Shown here piece by piece: positions 56,581-64,000 of a stretch of DNA of 64,000 bases; position 1 is the first letter of the stretch; each line of letters opens with the position of its first letter. The DNA lies in NCBI GenBank assembly GCA_021014325.1, contig CM037462.1, positions 20,046,135 to 20,110,134 on the forward strand, written 5' to 3'. This DNA comes from Plazaster borealis. Its lineage: Eukaryota > Echinodermata > Asteroidea > Forcipulatida > Labidiasteridae. The notes under the pieces are model-generated. The model did no database searches and was not told the origin of the DNA. It saw nothing but the letters and a program-made list of their open reading frames with translations. Both the position numbers and the translations under genes were made by a program.

Positions 56581-58179
56581 TCATTTTAGAGAATAAAAAC
56601 AAATTATTTGGTCCACATTTGAAAAAACACAACGGGAGAAAGCAATGCTTTCATATTTTATTTTCAAATTGTTGTGGTATAAAATGATGTAGGAGGCACC
56701 GATGTTTCAGTATAGGCCCTAAATTGTTTTAAATACTTTTGAAAATATAAAGATTTCATTAAAAAAAGGTCACAAAGGGGTAAGTAAGCATTGCATTTTT
56801 ATCAAAACAAAATTTTCTTTCAAGATCCCAAACATAAATTCCTATTTGGAGCTCCTGTGTGTCATATCGCCAAAGTTTCAGCCTCCTCCTGATGGAAGGC
56901 TCTCTGAAATAATTCAGGATGACATCGATGTAGCAGACTATAAGTAAAAGTTTTTTTAAATTTCTGAACTCAACAGAACCCCTTACTCGAACCCTGAAAT
57001 CAATATGAACATTTGGACAGAAGTTTTGAGGAGAAAAAACAAACACCTTGAAGGGGTAAAAGCTTTGGATGCAGAGCAATATTTTATTAAAATGTTCAGC
57101 TTAAGTGAGTACAATAAAGCCATCACATTGGGTGGATCTCATTCCAATCCAGTTACAAAATAACGTTAGAAAATAAGTTGGTCTACATTACTACTTTACT
57201 ACTCCCTCCAAATAAAAACACCCTTACAGCAGTGTAATTCTCCAAACTTCCTAGCATCAATCATGAAAAATGTCCCTACACCTCTCACCATTTTTCAGGG
57301 CCTATGTCATCCAAAATATTTCAAGTAAGAAGTCAACAACCCCCGGGTCATAATTGGGGAAAATTGTTACACTGTACACCTTTTATTGGGCTCTCAAATC
57401 TGTCTAAAACAGAATATTTTAAGTCCTACAAAATATTAATGAGGCCGACGCTCTGTTTTCTTCCTATTTAGTGGGGTGCACCCCTATGCAGAAATTCGAA
57501 ATGGATGATGAATCATTGGTAGTACATGCAACATGTGGACATCTATTACAGTGTAAGTGTAGAACTCTCTCATTACTGTAGAAAACAGTTGAATTTCTTT
57601 GGCTAAAATCATTCCTAGACCCTCTGAAAGGTGTTTGGCTTGGGAAAAAATTTCAAAAAAGAATTTAAATTGAAACTGTTAACTCAGCAATATTAAAACT
57701 TTGTAGGGCAATTAAAGTGCACTCAAAATGCTCTTTAAAGAATTAAACCCAATCAATAATTAGTCATGACTCACTACACCAATGGAAGCAGTGGCAGCGT
57801 CACATGGGGGAGGGGAGGGGGTCGTAAATGCCACCATTACGTTCTTTGCCCTCCCCAATTCCCCCCCGCCGTCGGCTTTAGGCAATTCTCCTACTCTCAG
57901 TTTCAGGCAATATCAAAGGACAAAGTTATTCAACACATAACTACAACATGATACATATCGAGCTTGACAAATAACTAATCAGTTAACTTGTAATATCATT
58001 TCTGAGTAAATTTGCTAAGTAAATTTTAAGGATTTTACGGCAACATACGGTACAGACAATCAGCTTCAGGCACTTTCCAAGACGGCTAAACATCTTATAG
58101 TTCAATTCTCACATAATTTCTTGGGGATATTAAGACACTGCATGAAAAAAACTCCCTTTTTGTGCCACTTAAGAGTCCT
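56581..58179. other. Intergenic, unassigned
   Basis: No gene supported. On the - strand an acceptor-like TTATTTCAG at about 56920 is followed by a 13-codon open frame, too little to call. A G-rich patch lies at 57805-57825. GTGCACCCCTATGCAG at 57477 is shared with 38670. Confidence 0.4.
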
Positions 58180-58665
58180 TTTTGCATGTTGTCAGTTAGT
58201 TGCCTCTAAGTTGCCTGTAAAAATTGCCTCGTTTTACAAGGCCTCATTTCACACAAGGCAATTTACAGGCAAGCAGTTCCTAGCAATCTCCAAGAAAAAA
58301 AAACAATCTTATTAAACACATAACTAGAACTTTTAATCTTAAAATATAAAGCATGCTTAATCAATAACTAAATAACTTGTTTAATAGATGTTAAATAACT
58401 TGTGTTATCATTTCTGAGTACATTTGCTTAATTCTTAGGATTTTATTCTGCTAGTTTAGTTGATTCTAGGATAGGAACCATGCCACACAAGGCAACAGAA
58501 AACTCATTCCAGGCAATCTCAAAGAAAAAAAAGTTTTTAAAAAGGATTTTTTTAGAGATAGTATACAGAACACTTCTACAGGTGTATGCTACAAAAAATA
58601 CCATCTGCATGCCGTATAGTTGGATGCCTGTAAATATTACCTCATGTAACATGACCCTCTTTATC
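58180..58665. repeat. Two MITE copies, GGCAATTTACAGGCAA family
   Basis: 58180-58300: GTTGCCTCTAAGTTGCCTGT and AAGGCAATTTACAGGCAAGC. 58480-58665: CACACAAGGCAACAGAAAAC and GATGCCTGTAAATATTACCT. Both carry TTCC(A)GGCAATCTC(A)AAG beside the repeats, as does 14210-14470. Confidence 0.6.
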
Positions 58666-58875
58666 AAGCATACCTGTGACATCTGTGACATTACAACAAA
58701 CATTCACCCAACATTTTTCAGGACTAAGCGGATTATGAAATACTTGTTTTGAAGGATAAATCATTGTCTCTAACAACCAGGGGTGAGATCGTATGAACAT
58801 GAAAGAATCCTGAAAATTCTTGGTTTGAAGATGGACCCTGAATTCACAGGATGTCAGACTCGCTGCATCATTTGT

Positions 58876-59180
58876 CGTGGCCGAGCGGTTTAGTGCATCG
58901 GACTCAAGTTCTGGTTGCTGAGTGATCAGGGTATGGGCTCGAAATCCGGTCATGACACTTGTGTCCTTGAGCAAGACACTTAACTATAATTGCTTCTCAT
59001 CACCCATGGGTAAATTTGTACCTGTGAGGGCAGAGATGGTTCTTGTGATTGATTTAGCTTAGTGTGCTACATATTTGGCAGTACTCCCCAGGGAGCTGAG
59101 ATGTTTAAGGAATGAAATATATGGCCCAGTGATGTTGTTTGAAGCACAATGATCATTCGTTGGAATAAGAGTCTATATTA
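58876..59180 (+). repeat. tRNA-derived SINE, best-preserved head
   Basis: GTCGTGGCCGAGCGGTTTAG (A box), GACTCAAGTTCTGGTTGC (variable arm), GGGCTCGAAATCCGG (B box), CACTTGTGTCCTTGAGCAAG (core), body with GTACTCCCCAGGGAGCTGAG and an ATT-repeat tail. Class-II tRNA type, Leu- or Ser-like. Confidence 0.75.
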
Positions 59181-59389
59181 TTATTATTTCAATGAGATAT
59201 CTGAAGGTCTAGTCTTAACAAGGGCCTATAGTCTTTTCATCTCTGTGATGGCAAGTTTGCCTCTTTCAAGAAAATCTGAAGGTGCAGGGAGGTCAATGAA
59301 CAATTCTGAGGCCTGTAACATCTCCCTCAACTACACAGACGTCTTAGACTGCTGTGCTGATCTTTTCAGCCTGACTCAAAACCACTAAT

Positions 59390-59520
59390 TTAAAGTTCAT
59401 CTTAAGATGAGTTGTGAATATTGCCTTAGTGATTTGTATTGTGACATCACACTCTGCTTAGCAACTATAATTGATACACATCTTGAGATTAGCTCTTTGT
59501 GAAATCGAGCCCAGTTTCAC
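59390..59520. repeat. Foldback MITE, CACAAAGAGCTAAGAT family
   Basis: AAGTTCATCTTAAGATGAG on the left and GAGATTAGCTCTTTGTGAAA on the right; TTGTATTGTGACATCACAC in the middle matches the copy at 56360. Confidence 0.7.
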
Positions 59521-59733
59521 TGAGGTCATCCACACTAGCTGATAAAATATATAATAGGAAATTGCTTACATACATAGTTAAACAGAGAAACTTTCAAACT
59601 TTTAATTAGTAGAACCTAAAAATGCATTAACATTGACAATGAGCATTAAAAGCAAAGCACATCTATCAAAGAAAATGCACTAAATATTGTAAAGGGCTTT
59701 TAAGACTTTTTAATATGTCTCTAAGAAAAGCTC

Positions 59734-59739
59734 TTTATT
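59734..59739 (-). promoter_or_regulatory. Possible polyadenylation signal AATAAA
   Basis: TTTATT on the + strand, 45 bases past the stop of the - strand gene. Position is possible but short for a 3' UTR; AT-rich sequence makes chance matches common. Confidence 0.3.
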
Positions 59740-59783
59740 TATGCTCCCTAGTGCACTAACAGCTGTAATTATTGGTTGTTCAG

Positions 59784-59941
59784 TTAAACACAGGCACGCT
59801 TCTCAGTCTGTGCTACACCATTTGTGGTGGATCTGTTTGGGCATTCTAAACAATGTGTGCTACCCTCGTTTGGCTGATATGTGCCAAGTGGGCATGGACG
59901 ACAAACATCACCATCATTAAACCATCCTGGCTCGCAAGGCA
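59784..59941 (-). CDS. Terminal exon: GCC2/GCC3 cysteine-rich module
   Basis: Acceptor TTCGTTTCATTGACAG; enters phase 1. Six cysteines in the GCC2/GCC3 pattern: CRPCPLGTYQPNEGSTHC, then LECPNRSTTNG and a final EKRAC before V-stop (TAA at 59784-59786). Confidence 0.8.
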
Positions 59942-62900
59942 CTGTCAATGAAACGAAGAAACAAATATATTGAATTGTTACACAACTGTGGAATTCAAAG
60001 ATTTCACATACAAATAGATTTAACCAAAATTACTAGACGTCTTCAGTTCCAATTTTACTGAAATGTACAATGTAGCTGCTATGATCTTGTCGGATCTGTA
60101 TACGTTTGGTAATGACTCTGAAAATGAATGGCAATAAGAACTTACTTGGTAAGAAGTACAGCAGCTTTGGATAGTATGGAAATGGAAAAATATTTCACTT
60201 TTTATCCCCAAAAATTTGAATCTGAGAAGCGTTACTGACAGTAACGTTTCTCAGATTGTGTATTCCAATTGCAGATTATTCTTCCTGCGTGGACATAACC
60301 CTCCAGATTTTCGACAATATCTCAAAAACGCTACCACCTTTTGATATAAAAATTTTCACAGGTTAGTTTGATGGTATATATCAACAACTAAATAGGATTG
60401 AAAAAAAGGTTGGTTCCAATTACCAAACAGATACAATCCCTTTAACCCTTTTAGAGACCATAGCAACTACGACAGCTGCCTATGAAATGCATGTTGTCTG
60501 AAGGGTAAGAAACCGTAGCAGGTGGCTTGCACAAGTATGTGTTTAAAGAGGCAACAAACAGCTGCAGAATTTGGCTAAAATTCTAATCAACTAAATTTTT
60601 TAAAAGGGATACTACAATCAAAGTATCAGTACTGATCGTTGACGACACTACACCATATTTACTATAGCTAACATTTCTTAAACGTTTTTTCTCTGGAAAG
60701 AATATTAAAAAGTCTGCCCTGGGTGGAAATTCAGAGAAAAATTTACTAGGAATGTAATTTATCAGGATTAATCTGTCAACCAGGAGGTTTACAGACTCTG
60801 TAAATAGCCAAAATAAAAAACTTCATGTTTTGACATTTATTCTCCCTTTGATGATTGCTTTACTTCTTTCAAGAAAACTTGACGGCTCAAGGCGATTTTG
60901 AGAAAATCCTATTAATTCAGGACAGAAAACTTGAGCTATCACATGCCTACTAATATGATAATTGAAGATTGAAAAACATACCACAGCGATTGTCTTGTGT
61001 CGCAACACGCACTGAACCAGGAGTGCACACGGGGGCAGCATTCACCATCGTTTCATTATTAAGGTCATAGACTTCACCATCTACTGTGACACTAAAATCC
61101 CCTGCCAAAGATTGGTTGTTAAGAAGTATCCCAGCACGATAAAGAGAGGCTATTGCCTTCTTTGCGACGGACCGATTAGAAACTGGAATCCAAAACAAAA
61201 TTTAGAAATTGTAATTGCAATTACTCTTTTATTTACTTAACAGAGGATTATGATTATACAAGAAAAGTCAAATGCCCCGCTAGCCAGTCTGTTACTTGAC
61301 ATTTGACCTAGGTGGTCCAAAACCAATAGGCTTCTGGATCCAGGGACCAATCCACATGCACCAATTTAGAGTTCATATACCAAGCCTTCTGAAGTTATCA
61401 CTGGGACATCATTTCTAATAATATGCCAAGTCCTTTTAGAGTTATCGCGCAAACAAAATGTCTTTGTTTTAGCTATAATGATTATGACAATTATCTAGGA
61501 GCCCAAAAACAATAGGATTCTGGGGAATCCCAAGACCAATCCACATACTAAGTTTGGAGTTGATATGACAAGTCCTTTACGAGATATCGCTCGGACAACA
61601 TTTCTTTTGTTTTAGCCATAATGACCTTGACATTTGACTTGGGGAAGGGGTCCACATACAATAGGCTTCAAATATTATCCCCTCTCGCACAAAATACAAG
61701 TAAATTATCCTAAATTTATGCACAAATTAAAGGTGTTTTCCCCGTCTTTGTAACAAACTATTAATTAATTTACCAACAACACTTATTATACTTTTTACAG
61801 CCCTTGACCTTGCATGTCACTACGCGGTCATTATATTCTAAATGAAAATTTTATTTTTTATTTTTTTATATTATGAGATATCGCCCAACTCACAAGGCTG
61901 GACGGCCACTTCAAGGTGAGGGCTACAACTGTCACCAGGGGCACGTTGCCACCTACTCCTGGGGCTGAAACAGGGTTGCCCCCTTTACAGTCCGTAAGGA
62001 TGTAGGCAGCATGGGTATGGGTATCAGCCTGGCTGGTAGAGCAGAATGCACTACCTTCCCCACTTTTACGAAGCAATTATGGTTAAGTGCCTTGCTCAAG
62101 GGCACAAGTGTCACGACCGGGATTCGAACCCACACTCTGCTGCGATGACAACACCAGATTGGGTCCGGTGAACTAGACCACTCGACCACGACATGCCATA
62201 AATGTTCATGTACATGTTCATGTACGAATTATAATAAAGAATCAAGTGCGCCCTCCCTTGACCACTCGATCTCAGTTACTACATCACAAAGATTGTTTGG
62301 TGCAAGCCCTGCCGAGTTTAAAATAGTTATGAGCTCCTTGCACCAAAAAGCTTGAAATGCAAAAATTGCAACTACAGCACATAGTTTAATTGTCCTTCTG
62401 GCCACCTGACATGTTGCCCTCCAGTGAGGGCAATAATGAATGACCACTGAGCAGTAGCCGAAGGCACCCCCAGGGATAATTGCTTTAATAAACTAGAACA
62501 GCAGAAGCTGCCATGGTGAGCTGCAAAAAGCCCGATAGAGAAACAATGAATAATAGAAAAACAATCATTTGATCAACTGATGTTCAAAGAGGTGGGGACA
62601 ATTAACAAGTATGTAGTTGACCATTGCCTACTTGGTTTGAAATGTGGAAAAGAGGCTCAGGATGAGGGCTGATTACGATGAAACATAGGTGTTTTATAAA
62701 CCACATAATAAAAACAAATTCTTACATGTAGCTCTCAGCTCTGGTACATATATATCATCAAAGACTGTGAATTTACCAGAGTAGTTGCAATGGTAAACCT
62801 GATTTATGTTGATGTTAATATTAAATATACCATTTAAAAACATTCTTATTCGAAGCTCATTGCAAAACCATTAAGATTACTCGAAGGAAGATGTTTAATT

Positions 62901-63766
62901 TCCAGAGGGTAATACTGACCCTGAAAATTACCATTTAAAAGCATTCTTATTCGAAGCTCATTGCAAAACCATTAAGATTACTCGAAGGAAGCTGTTAAAT
63001 TTCCAGAGGGTAATACTGTACCCTGAAAACTTTAACATGTTTAAACAATTTCCATTTGCACACTGTGGATCCAACCACATTTTGGTTGTAAGACAAATGA
63101 ACTGCAATGTAGGGTAAAAACAATTATTTTACACAACAAACTATCTAACACCATGAGGCAAAAACTTTAACAAAAAGTCTCAATGCGGATGGACGGACAG
63201 AAGCTGTTTAATTTCCGGAGGGTAATAATGTACCCTGAAAACTTTAACATTATTTAAACAATAGAAAAACTTGACCACAATTTCCATTTTCACTTAGGGA
63301 ATCTATTCACACAAAAACAATTACATAACACAACAAACTATCTAAAGCAAAAACTTTATCAAAAAGTCTCAATGCGGATGGACGGACGGACAAAATCGGT
63401 TATAAATACATAGGCTCGCATTCTGCTAAAGCAGCTCGACAAAAAGGACTCAATGGTTCTTTAAAAACAAAACCACATTTTATTTTGTTTTCATTAATTT
63501 GTTTACTTGTAATTTGCAAACAGACAAACTGTCAAAACAAATTAAAAATGTTATTTATACAGTTTTACATTTTCAAATGCTTCTTGTACCCTACATTGGG
63601 CCATTAGAATGACACCAACTTGTGGTCGAATAAAAGGTATTTTGCTGGTGTAAGACTCACCCATTTCATCAGTGAGGTTGGGTTCATCTGGAATGTACAC
63701 ATCATACTCCAGGCGAATAGTGACATTAAAAACTTGATCAGCTTTCTTCGGACTGCAGCGACTCAC
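59784..63766 (-). CDS. GCC2/GCC3 domain extracellular protein, C-terminal 3 exons (SVEP1-like in style)
   Basis: Gene-level entry for 63661-63766, 60982-61182 and 59784-59941, all on the - strand, joined at phase 1 both times to give 154 residues and a stop. Six N-X-S/T sequons (NVT, NLT, NRS, NQS, NET, NRS) and a terminal module with CRPCPLGTYQPNEGSTHC mark it as secreted or extracellular. GCC2/GCC3 (ephrin-receptor-like) modules occur in SVEP1, SCUBE and many echinoderm sushi/EGF proteins, where they act in adhesion or matrix. The N-terminal part lies beyond the right edge of the window. Whether 59784 is the true C-terminus or an alternative end is not settled, as exons further on were not found. 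Confidence 0.75.
60085..60445 (-). repeat. Dispersed repeat, GGTAATTGG family, copy 3
   Basis: Inverted relative to copies at 22790 and 26160: CGTTTGGTAATGACTCTG, then the hairpin CTGAGAAGCGTTACTGACAG with GTAACGTTTCTCAG, then GCAGATTATTCTTCCTGCGT. Lies in the last intron of the - strand gene. Confidence 0.75.
60982..61182 (-). CDS. Internal exon of the - strand gene
   Basis: Acceptor TTTGTTTTGGATTCCAG, donor G|GTATGT; phase 1 to 1. Reads VSNRSVAKKAIASLYRAGIL, then NNQSLAGDFSVTVDGEVYDL and ends PVCTPGSVRVATQDNRC. Three sequons, and cysteines leading into the next module. Confidence 0.82.
61200..63660 (-). other. Intron of the - strand gene, repeats
   Basis: 61260-61690: three decayed copies of a unit with CCAATAGGCTTCTGGATCC, ACCAATCCACAT and GAGTTATCGC, about 170 bp apart. 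61900-62200: SINE on the - strand. 62829-63030: a ~100-bp direct duplication (ACCATTTAAAAACATTCTTA to GGTAATACTGACCCTGAAAA), part of it again at 63190-63250. CTCAATGCGGATGGACGGAC occurs at 63180 and 63369. Confidence 0.7.
61900..62200 (-). repeat. tRNA-derived SINE copy
   Basis: On the - strand: CATGTCGTGGTCGAGTGGTC (A box), CAATCTGGTGTTGTCATCGC (arm), GGTTCGAATCCCGGTCGTGA (B box), CACTTGTGCCCTTGAGCAAG (core). Boxes are close to consensus, so this may be one of the younger copies. Confidence 0.75.
63661..63766 (-). CDS. Internal exon of the - strand gene, first visible
   Basis: Acceptor TTTCATTCTTGTAG, donor G|GTGAGT; enters phase 0 if the reading is as chosen, leaves phase 1. Reads VSRCSPKKADQVFNVTIRLE, then YDVYIPDEPNLTDEM. 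Two sequons. The ORF continuing past the donor is intron. Confidence 0.78.
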
Positions 63767-63846
63767 CTACAAGAATGAAACATTCACATGGAATCATTAG
63801 TCCAACATTTTTCATAAAAAATTTCTTTCTAGTAAGGTATATTGCT

Positions 63847-63993
63847 AAAAATAGTAGTTAATGGCCTGATGTTTCGACCCTAGCAGAGTCTTTCTTGAAG
63901 GCTTTTTAAAAAAATTATTTATAATTTTTTGTTGTTAGCCTTCGAGAAAGACTCTGCTAGGGTCGAAACATCAGGCCATTTACTACTATTTTG
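63847..63993. repeat. Hairpin of two Penelope-type termini
   Basis: Arms of ~57 bp: AATAGTAGTTAATGGCCTGA and onward through CCCTAGCAGAGTCTTTC on the left, and the complement ending GGCCATTTACTACTATT on the right, separated by ~33 bp of A/T. Each arm is the same ~45-bp segment found singly at 11757-11805 and 32545-32600. Confidence 0.8.
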
Positions 63994-64000
63994 TGCATTT

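Noticed and set aside
56759..57079. 106-codon reverse ORF, possible extra exon of the - strand gene
   Set aside because: Arg/Lys-rich but no module recognised, no acceptor/donor pair in phase, and the terminal exon already ends in a stop.
59149..59388. 79-codon ORF with Cys-rich end (CNISLNYTDVLDCCADLF)
   Set aside because: Starts in a SINE tail and has no flanking splice signals that fit; possible but unsupported.
63847..63993. Hammerhead ribozyme in the Penelope-type hairpin
   Set aside because: GAAAC is present, but CTGATG is followed directly by TTTCG and I cannot form the three stems in the right order.

Overview
This is an animal (intron-rich, AT-rich, repeat-rich) genomic window. Several repeat families look like ones I associate with echinoderms, especially sea stars; that is recollection, not proof. 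The window holds the 3' part of one conserved gene on the + strand, the last exons of a second gene on the - strand, and between and inside them a dense mix of transposable elements, palindromic elements and minisatellites.

4666-33307 (+): 23 exons, joined by consensus GT-AG splice sites with matching phases, encode about 1,166 residues that I recognise as the C-terminal third of SZT2, the scaffold of the KICSTOR complex that anchors GATOR1 on lysosomes for nutrient control of mTORC1. The first four exons are short and were found from splice signals and phase matching rather than ORF length. The 5' two-thirds of the gene lie upstream of the window. Two tandem arrays grow out of SZT2 exons: 12450-13870 (a ~133-bp unit carrying the 3' end of an exon plus its splice donor) and 33260-33530 (a 90-bp unit that includes the last codons and stop).

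33308-59783: no confident gene. In order: sea-star-like dispersed repeats; a 1.8-kb foldback element with 17-bp arrays in its arms (36072-37878); a 0.8-kb inverted-repeat element (38050-38850); a complete but broken Ty3-type LTR retrotransposon with a 5-bp target duplication (40188-45363); a 2.95-kb inverted-repeat element full of ACGTT motifs with a higher-order 60-bp satellite (45717-48665); a deleted Penelope-like element with GIY-YIG remnant and inverted ends (48878-51240); a possible orphan exon (53601-53692); a 5'-truncated LINE (53995-55841, - strand); and MITE and SINE copies.

59784-63766 (-): three in-phase exons encode the C-terminus of a secreted or membrane protein with six N-glycosylation sequons and a GCC2/GCC3 cysteine-rich module, SVEP1-like in style. 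The two genes converge on the TE-filled interval. Repeat families occur several times within the window (tRNA-derived SINEs, several MITE families, Penelope-type terminal hairpins), so many boundaries can be set by comparing copies with each other.
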